Positions 36,679 through 45,356 of a stretch of 64,000 bases of DNA are shown piece after piece. The notes beneath the pieces were generated by a model. That model made no database searches and was not told the DNA's origin. It worked only from the letters and a program-made list of their open reading frames with translations. Position 1 is the first letter of the stretch. Every line of letters starts with the position of its first letter. The translations under genes were made by a program, and so were the position numbers. Origin of the DNA: Endozoicomonas sp965196975 (GTDB lineage Bacteria > Pseudomonadota > Gammaproteobacteria > Pseudomonadales > Endozoicomonadaceae); contig NZ_OZ239981.1 in assembly GCF_965196975.1 (NCBI RefSeq), forward strand, positions 2,046,001 through 2,110,000. The letters run 5' to 3'.

Positions 36679-37026
36679 TTATTTAATAGCTTTAATCGTA
36701 CCTTTCGGCAAGGTTGCGGCAACAGAGCCCTTCTGGAAGTTCAGCTCCATATTATCGGCAACCTGCAGGGTTACAAACTCATCCGTTACATTGCTTACTT
36801 TGCCGAGAATACCACCGGTAGTGACTACTTCATCACCCTTGGTAAGACCAGCAACCAGGTTCTTGTGCTCTTTGGCACGCTTGCTCTGGGGACGCCAGAT
36901 CAGCAGCCAGAAGATCAGCACAAAACCACCCAGCATCACCAGCTGACCGATCATACCCGGTCCAGCTGCTGCAGCAGCCGCACCACCTTCTGCAGCAGCG
37001 TGTGCCTGACTGATGAAAGGAATCAT
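36679..37026 (-). CDS. yajC: Preprotein translocase accessory protein YajC
   Basis: 115 residues from the ATG at 37026 (MIPFISQAHAAAEGG). One membrane helix (IGQLVMLGGFVLIFWLLIWRP, about residues 24-44) is followed by a basic stretch and a small beta domain (GDEVVTTGGILGKV). An Ala-rich segment precedes the helix. It associates with SecDF. The upstream region carries a 40-bp tandem repeat. Confidence 0.95.
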   Translation of the reverse strand: MIPFISQAHAAAEGGAAAAAAGPGMIGQLVMLGGFVLIFWLLIWRPQSKRAKEHKNLVAGLTKGDEVVTTGGILGKVSNVTDEFVTLQVADNMELNFQKGSVAATLPKGTIKAIK

Positions 37027-37090
37027 TCCAATACTCCTAATCGTATTATTACTGTTGACGCAGCAATTTACCTGAAAAACAACCAGTCCG

Positions 37091-37164
37091 GAACCCACCC
37101 TTTCACCGAAAGAAGGCAAAAGCGGTGCCAGAACCCACCCTTTCACCGAAAGAAAGCAAAAGCG
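37091..37164. repeat. 40-bp tandem direct repeat upstream of yajC
   Basis: The block beginning GAACCCACCCTTTCACCG at 37091 recurs at 37131, a 40-bp period. The first 34 positions match with one mismatch (AAGG versus AAAG). Non-coding, in the tgt-yajC gap. Confidence 0.9.
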
Positions 37165-37293
37165 TCAACCCATGGGATCTGACATCTAAGGGATGTTTAT
37201 CCGGATTTACATAAACAGACTGTTTATTGGGACTATCCAGAAAATATCAACCCTGGCAGGACCGATAATCACCCAATAGATCCTGAAAAAGGA

Positions 37294-38409
37294 TCAACCC
37301 CAGTCAGGAACATCCTGTCCACGCTTGCGATAGAACTCTTCGACAAATTCTTCCAGCTTACCTTCTTCGATAGCGCCCCTCAGGCCTGCCATCACCCGCT
37401 GGTAATAACGCAGGTTATGAATGGTATTCAGCATGGAACCCAGAATCTCACCACACTTATCCAGATGATGAAGGTATGAGCGACTGAAATTCTGGCAAGT
37501 ATAGCAATCACAGTGTTCTTCAAGCGGACGCTCATCCATCTTGTGAGCGGAGTTACGGATCTTGATAACACCCTCGTCCACAAACAGGTGGCCATTACGG
37601 GCGTTTCGTGTTGGCATAACGCAGTCGAACATATCAACGCCTCTACGAACCGCCTCCACGATATCCTCTGGCTTGCCAACACCCATCAGGTAACGTGGGT
37701 GGGTCTCAGGAATCTTATGAGTGATGTGGGAGAGAATACGCATCATATCCTCTTTGCTTTCACCCACAGAAAGGCCTCCAATGGCATACCCATCAAAACC
37801 AATCTCAGTCAGACCAGCAAGAGAAACGTCACGAAGCTCTTCAAACATCCCGCCCTGGATAATACCAAACAGTGCAGAGGGGCTTTCACCATGGGCTGCC
37901 TTGGAGCGGGCCGCCCAACGCAGAGAGAGCTCCATAGAAGTACGCGCCTGCTCCTCAGTCGCATCCCCCGGCGTGCACTCGTCAAAGATCATCACGATGT
38001 CTGAACCCAGCTCACGCTGAACCTGCATGGAAATCTCAGGGTTCAGGAACACTCTGGAACCATCAACCGGAGACTGGAAAGAAACGCCCTCTTCCGTAAT
38101 TTTGCGCAGCTTGCCCAGACTGAACACCTGAAAGCCGCCGGAATCCGTCAGAATCGGACCGTGCCACTGGTTAAAGTCGTGCAGATCCCCATGTTTCTGA
38201 ATAATCTCGGTGCCCGGACGAAGCATCAGGTGAAAGGTATTACCCAGGATAATTTCAGCACCAATCTCTTCAATATCCCGTGGCAACATGCCTTTTACAG
38301 TGCCATAGGTACCCACTGGCATGAAACAAGGGGTTTCAACCGTTCCACGGGGGAATGTCAACCGACCACGACGGGCTTTGCCATCGGTAGCCAGCTGCTC
38401 AAACTTCAT
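37294..38409 (-). CDS. tgt: Queuine/preQ1 tRNA-guanine transglycosylase
   Basis: 371 residues from the ATG at 38409 (MKFEQLATDGKARRG). Catalytic and binding motifs are ILTDSGGFQVFSL (near residue 86), GGLSVGESKEDM, and DCVMPTRNARNG (near residue 262); the zinc site is CDCYTCQNFSRSYLHHL (near residues 300-316). It swaps guanine-34 of GUN tRNAs for preQ1. Pairs with queA upstream in the queuosine pathway. Confidence 0.97.
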   Translation of the reverse strand: MKFEQLATDGKARRGRLTFPRGTVETPCFMPVGTYGTVKGMLPRDIEEIGAEIILGNTFHLMLRPGTEIIQKHGDLHDFNQWHGPILTDSGGFQVFSLGKLRKITEEGVSFQSPVDGSRVFLNPEISMQVQRELGSDIVMIFDECTPGDATEEQARTSMELSLRWAARSKAAHGESPSALFGIIQGGMFEELRDVSLAGLTEIGFDGYAIGGLSVGESKEDMMRILSHITHKIPETHPRYLMGVGKPEDIVEAVRRGVDMFDCVMPTRNARNGHLFVDEGVIKIRNSAHKMDERPLEEHCDCYTCQNFSRSYLHHLDKCGEILGSMLNTIHNLRYYQRVMAGLRGAIEEGKLEEFVEEFYRKRGQDVPDWG

Positions 38410-38511
38410 AAAGCATTCTCTTGTCATGAATTCTGTTTAGCTCTTTCTCTTAAACCACAAAGACACACCGTCTTTAAACTCAACAGTGCATCAAACTCTG
38501 AAAATATCCTG

Positions 38512-39540
38512 TTAGCCAGCCTTTCGGGTCAGTAACATGGCATCGCCGTAGCTAAAGAAACGGTACTTTTGTTCAACTGCTTCTTTATAAGCACCCAAAA
38601 CGTTTTCCCGTCCGGCAAATGCACTGACCAGCATTAATAAGGTGGATTGCGGAAGGTGAAAATTGGTCACCATCAAATCCACACTGCGAAACTCATAGCC
38701 CGGATAAATAAAGATGCTGGAATCCCCCTGGAACGGTGCAATTTCACCGGATGCAGAAGCCGACTCAAGGCTTCGCACCGAGGTTGTACCAACCGCAACA
38801 ACACGATTACCTCTGGCACGGGTTTCCCGTACCGCCTGACAGACGTCTTCAGAAACTTCGATATACTCTGCGTGCATCACATGGTCTTCAATCTTTTCAA
38901 CCCGAACCGGCTGATAAGTTCCAGACCCTACATGCAGTGTCACAAACACTTTTCGAACGCCTTTTGCTTCAAGGCGCGCCAGCAATGCTTCATCAAAATG
39001 AAGCCCTGCGGTTGGCGCAGCGACTGCGCCGTCCCTTGCTGCAAACACCGTTTGGTAACGCAGCCGATCACTGTCACCGTCTTCACGATCAATATAAGGG
39101 GGCAGCGGCATATGACCGTGTTCAAGCAGCAGTGGTAAAACTGACGTTTCAAAACGGAGAATAAACAGAAAATCCCGGCGCCCTTCAACGACAACTCGCA
39201 CAGCACCGTCCGCCAGCAATAACACAGAGCCTGGTTTTGGCGATTTGCTGGCACGTACCTGAGCCAGGGCAAGGTTATCTTCTACCACCCGCTCAATCAG
39301 CACCTCAATTTTGCCGCCGGTCTCTTTCTGCCCGTACATTCGGGCAGGAATCACCCGGGTATTGTTCAGAACCAGCAGATCACCAGGCTCAAGAAGGTTT
39401 TCTATATCAGAAAACTGTTGATGCTCAATCTCACCGCTATTGCCATCAAGGCACAGAAGGCGGCTCCCGGTACGGTCTTCTGCAGGAAACCGGGCAATCT
39501 GCTCATCGGGCAGATCAAAATCAAAATCACTGACTTGCAT
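38512..39540 (-). CDS. queA: S-adenosylmethionine:tRNA ribosyltransferase-isomerase QueA
   Basis: 342 residues from the ATG at 39540 (MQVSDFDFDLPDEQIARFPAE); an ATG at 39573 is the alternative. Characteristic stretches are RLLCLDGNSG, LLVLNNTRVIPARMYG (near residue 62), PTAGLHFDEALLARL (near residue 170) and HVGSGTYQPV. It adds the epoxyqueuosine cyclopentane ring from SAM to preQ1-34. Lies just upstream of tgt in the same direction. Confidence 0.97.
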   Translation of the reverse strand: MQVSDFDFDLPDEQIARFPAEDRTGSRLLCLDGNSGEIEHQQFSDIENLLEPGDLLVLNNTRVIPARMYGQKETGGKIEVLIERVVEDNLALAQVRASKSPKPGSVLLLADGAVRVVVEGRRDFLFILRFETSVLPLLLEHGHMPLPPYIDREDGDSDRLRYQTVFAARDGAVAAPTAGLHFDEALLARLEAKGVRKVFVTLHVGSGTYQPVRVEKIEDHVMHAEYIEVSEDVCQAVRETRARGNRVVAVGTTSVRSLESASASGEIAPFQGDSSIFIYPGYEFRSVDLMVTNFHLPQSTLLMLVSAFAGRENVLGAYKEAVEQKYRFFSYGDAMLLTRKAG

Positions 39541-39890
39541 GGACAATCCGGTGGTTAATGTCTTCATTTCCATAAGCAGTCCACGCCTCTCATAGAACAG
39601 AGCGTAGAAAAACCAAGGGAACCAGTCGCTGGGAAACCAGTCGTAATAAAAAGCACGGAAGGATACTGCAAAACGAGGAAGGTGTCAGGAGGGCTATCCC
39701 ATGCAACGTTACGGACTTACCTTACTTTTTTGCTCTCGCCGCTCAATAACTGCTTGATCTCAATAATCTCTTTGATATACTTCGCCGCACTTGAGCAACC
39801 GCCACTTCGCCAGCAAATCTCAACGACCCACTCGATGAGAAAAAGCTTTGAAATCAGCGAACAGATGACATAAGCTCAGCCATATCAAAT
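39541..39890. other. Intergenic region between queA and tRNA-Leu
   Basis: 350 bp. It must contain the queA promoter (leftward) and the tRNA promoter (rightward), but I cannot place either with confidence. The octamer AACCAGTCG is repeated near 39,624 and 39,641. Confidence 0.4.
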
Positions 39891-39977
39891 GCCAGTGTGA
39901 TGGAATTGGTAGACATGACGGATTCAAAATCCGTTGCCTTTGCGGGCGTGTCGGTTCGAGTCCGACCACTGGTACCA
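39891..39977 (+). tRNA. tRNA-Leu (anticodon CAA)
   Basis: 87 nt with encoded CCA. The acceptor stem GCCAGTG pairs with CACTGGT (one G-U), followed by A and CCA. The anticodon stem ACGGA / TCCGT encloses loop TTCAAAA with anticodon CAA at 39925-39927. The long variable arm (GCCTTTGCGGGC) and the T arm GTTCGAGTCC fit a class II leucine tRNA. A mobile element begins 23 bp after its 3' end. Confidence 0.95.
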
Positions 39978-40000
39978 ATTTAAAAAGCTCTAAACCTACA

Positions 40001-40154
40001 TGTCCGTGATCACGTATTTTGTCCGTTTGGACAACTTCTACGAAAAACTCCCATTTTTTTATATTCTCTTTTCATAAAAGCGGACAGCTTTTTGAACATA
40101 AATGTTCATTTCACTTCAAGAAGCGGACAGTTCTAAGGAAAAACTTCCGGACAT
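40001..40154. repeat. Left end of the element with CGGACA repeats
   Basis: The terminal TGTCCGTGATCA (40001-40012) is followed by a second TGTCCG at 40020-40025. Oppositely oriented CGGACA motifs stand at 40081, 40124 and 40149. These resemble transposase-binding repeats, although the mixed orientation is unusual. Confidence 0.6.
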
Positions 40155-40310
40155 CTTTCGGCAAAAAAATTTTGCAATAACAACAACCCAAAAAATGTGA
40201 TTTTTAAGATTGATCAGGTGGTGAATAATCTGGCTGCACATCACGCAATAGCCAGATTCACCAAAGGGGATTTATCTTAGGAAATTCAGAAGGGAAAAAA
40301 CGCTCAAGAC

Positions 40311-40856
40311 TTATAGCTTGTCAGTGACCTCTCGCCATATTTTAGTAAACTCTCCAAAACCAAAATTTTTCAGCTGATTTTTCAAAGCGGCTCTCACAAA
40401 GTTATGAGAGGGAAATACGCCACCATCCAGTAAATACTGACAAGCGCCCTCAACTAGCAAGACTTTACTTTTATTACGAGCGTCCCGCTTCTTCGCCCGA
40501 AGCTTATTATTCTTCGCAACCAGTTCGGCAGATTTTTCTGGAAAATGATAACGGAGATAGCTCACTCCAACCTTAAGCTGTTCCGCTATCTGGTTAACCG
40601 AAATAATCTCATTGTGATTTTTAACAATATTCGTTAGCTGACGTTCAACCCAATCACGCTGGTCAGCATTATCATAAGATTGCCGTCCATCAAGTTCTGC
40701 CAGTTGCGCAGCTGGGTTAATCCGCTCATGGTGAAACAGCAAGTCTGCCGGACTAACCTGAACAGCAACACAAAAATTCAGAAAAGTACTCAATGTTGGT
40801 CTAGTTCCACGCTTACCATCAGAAAACCATTGACTGATCGTTGCTTTAGAGAAAGA
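40311..40856 (-). pseudogene. TniQ/TnsD-like protein, 5' end removed by IS66
   Basis: About 181 residues of the C-terminal part of a protein whose N-terminus is cut off at the IS66 terminus. It starts in a helix-turn-helix (ATISQWFSDGKRGTRPTLSTFLNFC...VSPADLL), then a second HTH-like region (IISVNQIAEQLKVGVSYLRYHFPEKSAELV) and a third near GGVFPSHNFVRAAL. I recall this series of small DNA-binding helices, with the YLRYHFP element and the GxxPS...V motif, from the C-terminal half of TniQ/TnsD proteins, which select the target site of Tn7-like transposons. Assignment is from remembered family pattern. Position beside the element's left end fits. Confidence 0.55.
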
Positions 40857-42455
40857 GTAACTATTCAGCACCCAGCAAAGGCGTATTGTTGTAATTTCGA
40901 ACCGCTTTAAGAAGCGCCTGAAATATGTTCAACCCCTGCTTTTTAGCAGATGATAAATAGCTTCGGATTCGGGTAAACATGGTACCTCCGTCTTCGCTTC
41001 TGAAGCAGCCTGAGATCTTCTGCTTAAGTTTGGCCATCCTGGCATCACGTTCACTGCCATTGTTATCGAAGGGAATTGAAAAGTCCGACATGAAGCGCAA
41101 CGTTTCAACCTTAAACTCAATAAGCCTTTTGAACAGGTTGTAGGCCTTGGTATTCCTGACCTTCTTACGTCCAAGCACCTGTCGTTGTTTTTCCATATAA
41201 GCGGTTTCCTTCGTGAGAGCCCTTTGAAGGATTTGGTCGTATATCGTCTCAATGCGAAGCTGTATTGCACCAGGCATTTGAGTCAGACCGGCTGCTTTGT
41301 ATTTCTTGCAGAAGTGCCAGGAGAGCGTAAGCAATTTCATCAGCCGCAGAGCCAGCTTATTCGCATCCCTATCGACAACTCCCTGAAGCTCTCTCAGATG
41401 ATGGGCATTACAAAGCACATGCACTGCCGCATAGGCAAAGTAGGACTTCCAATGATCGTGAACCAGAATGCCTGCAAAAGTCAGCAGGATGCCCATTGCA
41501 TCCATTGCTTCACAACCTCGCCTTTCTGAGAGGTAGTAAAGCGTCCATTGGTCATCTCGCATAATGTGTAACCACCACAGTGAACCGTCAACCCGCATGC
41601 CAGTTTCATCCGCTCCTGCAACCGGACTTTCTTGTAAAGCATCGCGGATACTCTGCTCAGTAGAGGCCAGGTTCTCATGGGTATAGGCAACAAAATTGGC
41701 AACAGAGCCTGCGCTGACACTCATGCAATAAATAGTATTGAAATACTCAGACACCCGGTGATATGGGATGAAGTGATACTGGTTTAAATGAACAGCCATT
41801 GCCTGAGTCACTTCTCCGTATTGAGCAGCGGCTTTCACTCCTTGGGGAAACTCAGCGGTGTTCCGTTTACCACAAGGACATACTTTAACGTCTGCCCAGT
41901 ACGCGGTAACTTCAAATTCTCCGGGTCTACCTGGATCAAAAACCTGTCGCTCAATGTATTTGGTGGGTTTAATATCGATAAGCGAAGACTGGCAACAGCA
42001 ACATTTTTCAACCTTCAGATGCCTGACATAATCGGGTAAGGCGACACGTCTCAAACAAGAGCCTTGATGACCTTTCTGGCCACCTGGTTTATTGCCTGAA
42101 GATGGTCTAAGGCTTTTGGGGTTCGGTGTTTCCTGTGAGGAGCAGGGGGCTTCTTTGGAAGATGTATCACCTTTATCACTCCCTTTTTTACTGGGCTTTT
42201 GATAACCATCTGACGATGGTGGCTTACTACTGTTTTGACTGTTTTTATTAACCCTTTCTTCCAGTTCGCTGCAACGTTCCCGTAAAAGCGCATTCTCGGT
42301 CCGAAGCTCTTCATTCTCTTTAAGGAGAGCTTCGGTAAACGGAGTAGCTGGGAAGTCTGGTTCCATACTGGAGATTTGTTAGAAAAATTGAGTATAAGAT
42401 GATGGTCGAAAAATCAGAAAATTCCAGATTTATATGAAGGGTGCTGAATAGTTAC
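40857..42455 (-). mobile_element. IS66-family insertion sequence (1,599 bp), no target duplication
   Basis: The ends are perfect 17-bp inverted repeats GTAACTATTCAGCACCC (40857-40873) and its complement (42439-42455). The element contains only the large transposase gene, like the single-ORF (ISBst12-like) IS66 subgroup. The flanking octamers differ (GAGAAAGA left, ATATTGCT right), whereas IS66 elements normally duplicate 8 bp. Both flanking genes are cut at their 5' ends by the element. Confidence 0.92.
40861..42366 (-). CDS. IS66-family transposase
   Basis: 501 residues. An N-terminal coiled-coil/leucine-rich part (ENEELRTENALLRERCSELEERV) is followed by NSSKPPSSDGY, a Cys-rich zinc-binding segment (KCCCCQSSL ... 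CPCGKRNT), the catalytic Asp in AGADETGMRVDG (near residue 250) and ILVHDHWKSYF, and the C-terminal signature NNGSERDARMAKLKQKISGCFRS (near residue 438). The frame is intact and its stop codon lies inside the terminal inverted repeat. Confidence 0.95.
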   Translation of the reverse strand: MEPDFPATPFTEALLKENEELRTENALLRERCSELEERVNKNSQNSSKPPSSDGYQKPSKKGSDKGDTSSKEAPCSSQETPNPKSLRPSSGNKPGGQKGHQGSCLRRVALPDYVRHLKVEKCCCCQSSLIDIKPTKYIERQVFDPGRPGEFEVTAYWADVKVCPCGKRNTAEFPQGVKAAAQYGEVTQAMAVHLNQYHFIPYHRVSEYFNTIYCMSVSAGSVANFVAYTHENLASTEQSIRDALQESPVAGADETGMRVDGSLWWLHIMRDDQWTLYYLSERRGCEAMDAMGILLTFAGILVHDHWKSYFAYAAVHVLCNAHHLRELQGVVDRDANKLALRLMKLLTLSWHFCKKYKAAGLTQMPGAIQLRIETIYDQILQRALTKETAYMEKQRQVLGRKKVRNTKAYNLFKRLIEFKVETLRFMSDFSIPFDNNGSERDARMAKLKQKISGCFRSEDGGTMFTRIRSYLSSAKKQGLNIFQALLKAVRNYNNTPLLGAE

Positions 42456-44417
42456 ATATTGCTTACCCGGGTAGCCAGCGTTTCCCCGAAAGTTATTGTT
42501 CGCAGCGTGCGTTACTCGGGCATTATTCTTGATAAGCAATCAATCCGTTGGCAAGAACTGCAAGCCATCAATGAAGAACAGAACGAATGCTTTGCTGAAT
42601 TACTGGAACTCCGGCAAGTTTTTCTGGAAGCACACCGCGATCGAAAAAAGCTGGTTGATGAAAAATGGCAGCCCTTGAGTAAACTTGAGCCTCTGGAGAT
42701 ACTTTGCTATTCCAGCCTTTTTGCCTTCGATCAACTAATGCAAGGTGATCTCGAGATAGCCGGTGATCGTGTTGGCCAGCAAACTTTATGGAAGTCCATG
42801 GGGAGAATTCTTCAGCGATCACTTCAAACATCGAAACTGATATCTCTCAGGCCCACCGAGAGGGCTATCGGAAAAACATTAAAGACACACCTGTCACCAA
42901 TTCTCTTTCCAAGTCGAACCGGCCACGCGCCCAGGGCATTTGAACGATACAAAGCATTCTTTGAGCTATTTTATGCCCAACTGGAACTGGATCGTTTTTT
43001 GTCGGAAAGTGTTGATGCCTTCTGTTTCGACGATACTTCCAAATTCAGCGTAGTCGATGGTTCAGCAATACTGGACGTTATTGATCCAACAGCCAAAGAA
43101 AAGTGGCTGGAAGGCAACAATAAATTGCTCACCCTACATGGCTATTGGTTTAATCGGGGCTGGCAAGCTTTCGAAGCCTCCGAGATGTCTAAACAGATAA
43201 TCGGCAGACCAGAAAACCATGAATCCAATGCGATGTGCGTGATAAAAGCGCTATCCGGCACTTTTGAGTTGCAGGAAATATACGGTATTAGCGATGCCAT
43301 CACCACTGACAACGGACTCAAGGTTGATACTTATCAGGCATTACTGGCCAGCCATCTCATGTCGGCCTTTTTCAAGGAGGACTACGTTGAGCCTTTTCAT
43401 GAAAGCCTCGACCAGGGCATGGAGTGGAATGAAGCCTTAACCATGCTGGCCTTCAACGGGCTGGTAGAGGGTATGCAAAATCGCCTTCCATTTACCTGGT
43501 CTAACGAAGAGGACAAAGCCAGAAATATCCTTGGATGGACCGTCAGTAAAGAGCACCCCAAAGGCAGTATACAGGCGGCAAAAGCCATTCTTGATTTCTG
43601 GACAGCCGACCTTGGCAAACTGGCTAAAGAGGCAAAAGACAACCCGGGAACCAGGATACCTGAGCTAAATGAACGCCCATTTCTTAGAATGGGAGAGTAC
43701 GCCTTTCAGGTGCCATGGATTATAGCCTTCCAAAATAACTCGACAGCGGCTATCAATAACCTGAGACGAGTCGGTTCACACCGAGATGAAGCCAGAAGTG
43801 AAACTGGGCAGATCGAAGAAAACTTGGCTCAAGCGTTTAAAAAAGCCGGTTTCAGGGTAATGACAGGATTTCAACCTGCACCTTCCTTAACTACGAATCC
43901 CGGTGAGATCGACCTGATTTGTTATAAAGATTCTCACCTATTGGTTATTGAAGTGAAATCCACATACCTGCGAAGTTCTGCCAAAAGCATTTGGCAATAT
44001 AAAACACGCACTCTCAGAAAAGCCGGTGAGCAGGTTCAGCGAAAAGCGGAGGCAGTACAAACTTTACTGGTTCAGCAACCGGATGATTTTCAAACCCTCA
44101 ATATTAGTGACACGTCTAAGCTTCAATTCCATCACTGGATTGTTGATACAACGATTGAGTGCGATCATGAGTTATTCTCAGGAGCACTCAAGGTCTCAAT
44201 GCAGGAAATTCTAATAGCGTTAAAAGACGAGGCTCATCTTCTTGTTGGGTCTCCCATCCCAGGCTACGAAGGACCATCTATCTCTCAGACACTCTACCCC
44301 AGTGGGTTTGATGTAAAATCCTTTACCAACATGATTGAGAACGACTTTATTTGGCAGCAAACCCGAGAGGCGCAAAAGCAGCCCAACGCTAGGCTTTTCA
44401 ACTTAGGTACTGATTAA
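42456..44417 (+). CDS. PD-(D/E)XK nuclease-domain protein, 5'-truncated
   Basis: About 653 native residues; the true N-terminus is cut off by IS66, whose terminal repeat happens to supply an in-frame GTG at 42441. Residues 1-440 are not recognised. A nuclease core follows: TGQIEENLAQAFKKAGFRVM, then PGEIDLICYKDSHLLVIEVKS (near residues 488-507), the D...ExK arrangement of PD-(D/E)XK endonucleases. The tail is about 100 residues of unknown fold. It lies upstream of the exonuclease-helicase gene on the same strand, separated by a small minus-strand gene. A role in cutting foreign DNA is inferred from the domain and mobile context. Confidence 0.65.
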   Translation: MLLTRVASVSPKVIVRSVRYSGIILDKQSIRWQELQAINEEQNECFAELLELRQVFLEAHRDRKKLVDEKWQPLSKLEPLEILCYSSLFAFDQLMQGDLEIAGDRVGQQTLWKSMGRILQRSLQTSKLISLRPTERAIGKTLKTHLSPILFPSRTGHAPRAFERYKAFFELFYAQLELDRFLSESVDAFCFDDTSKFSVVDGSAILDVIDPTAKEKWLEGNNKLLTLHGYWFNRGWQAFEASEMSKQIIGRPENHESNAMCVIKALSGTFELQEIYGISDAITTDNGLKVDTYQALLASHLMSAFFKEDYVEPFHESLDQGMEWNEALTMLAFNGLVEGMQNRLPFTWSNEEDKARNILGWTVSKEHPKGSIQAAKAILDFWTADLGKLAKEAKDNPGTRIPELNERPFLRMGEYAFQVPWIIAFQNNSTAAINNLRRVGSHRDEARSETGQIEENLAQAFKKAGFRVMTGFQPAPSLTTNPGEIDLICYKDSHLLVIEVKSTYLRSSAKSIWQYKTRTLRKAGEQVQRKAEAVQTLLVQQPDDFQTLNISDTSKLQFHHWIVDTTIECDHELFSGALKVSMQEILIALKDEAHLLVGSPIPGYEGPSISQTLYPSGFDVKSFTNMIENDFIWQQTREAQKQPNARLFNLGTD

Positions 44418-44530
44418 GTTCTGTTATAGAGTCACATTAACGATATAACTCGACAAAAATACCCACTTAACAAGCAGTTCAATATATGAGATAACCCTAC
44501 TGCTTCAGCTCCCATAGCAAGACGGCGGCG

Positions 44531-44680
44531 TGTAGGCTTGCTATGCGTAGAGTCAGGTGTGTCTTGAGCCTGCCTGATTTCACCTGAGGCATTCGTTTCA
44601 GCACCCACTTCAGAACGACTAGGTGTAGGTCTGTCGTGCGTAGAGCTGGTTTTGCCTTGACCCTTGCCAGTTTCACCTGA
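44531..44680. repeat. Two imperfect 57-nt units with 93-nt period
   Basis: The units at 44531-44587 and 44624-44680 share the frame TGTAGG...GCGTAGAG...TTTCACCTGA. The 93-nt period is 31 codons, and on the minus strand both units read SGE....Q.....STH...P....GAE in the frame of the preceding 142-residue gene after its TAG stop. Confidence 0.75.
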
Positions 44681-44710
44681 AACACAATCAACATAACCAT
44701 TTATGATGGT

Positions 44711-45139
44711 CTATGCTGCTAGCTGTGGTGCTACTGCATAGACAACCTTTACTCTGCCATCGCCCTTTAAAACCGTTACCGCATTAAACTCAGAACCATC
44801 CAGGTCACGATGAATAATAAGAACATCATTGCCCTGCCAGCTGATCACAGGTGCGGACTCTTTTGGATGACCAGCAACGATGTATATATTGCCTGATTCA
44901 TTCACTAAGTCATCAGCCCCACCAATGATTGAAATCTGTGTACTGAAGTCTGTGGTGGCTCCGCAATCCCGTTGAAAAATAACAGCCTTCCTAACTCCAT
45001 CTGGACTGAGCATCGTTTCAAACGTTTCATTCCCACACATGTCTACCAAAAGCAGTATGACAATACCAATCACTGAAATGGCAATGACTATGCTTGCCAG
45101 AGTCATCATCCAAAACCGTTTTTTCGTCAAAGCCATCAT
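44711..45139 (-). CDS. Small membrane-anchored protein (DUF5412-like)
   Basis: 142 residues. An N-terminal membrane helix (LASIVIAISVIGIVILLLV, residues 14-32) anchors an extracytoplasmic domain with CGNETFETMLSPDGVRKAVIFQRDCGATTDFSTQISI; the paired Cys (about 35 and 58) and the RDCGATT motif are seen in small proteins scattered through gammaproteobacteria. Function unknown. It is opposite in direction to the two large cargo genes and may be a passenger. The frame continues past its TAG stop into a repeated 31-codon unit. Confidence 0.6.
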   Translation of the reverse strand: MMALTKKRFWMMTLASIVIAISVIGIVILLLVDMCGNETFETMLSPDGVRKAVIFQRDCGATTDFSTQISIIGGADDLVNESGNIYIVAGHPKESAPVISWQGNDVLIIHRDLDGSEFNAVTVLKGDGRVKVVYAVAPQLAA

Positions 45140-45356
45140 GGGTTAATACCTGCACTTCAACTCTCCCAAGAAGAAAGTTCTAACTTTAGCCAATCGTCTT
45201 TAGTTTCATCACTACTGACAGTGTTCATTCGGTAATAAAAAAGAACGGTCACAAGGTTGGGATCGCTTCGCACTGGAATCAGGATTTTTTAGTGGATATA
45301 ACTACCAATCCCTCTTGAATTATATAAACTGTCGTGTGGTTAATGGACGACAGAAT

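Noticed and set aside
40857..42455. Shared N-terminus MLNSY of two unrelated frames on either side of IS66
   Set aside because: Both are read out of the IS66 terminal inverted repeats, not evidence of gene duplication.
44497..44700. 67-codon minus-strand frame between the nuclease gene and the small membrane protein
   Set aside because: The repeat unit reads as a more protein-like sequence in another frame; this frame has no ribosome binding site.
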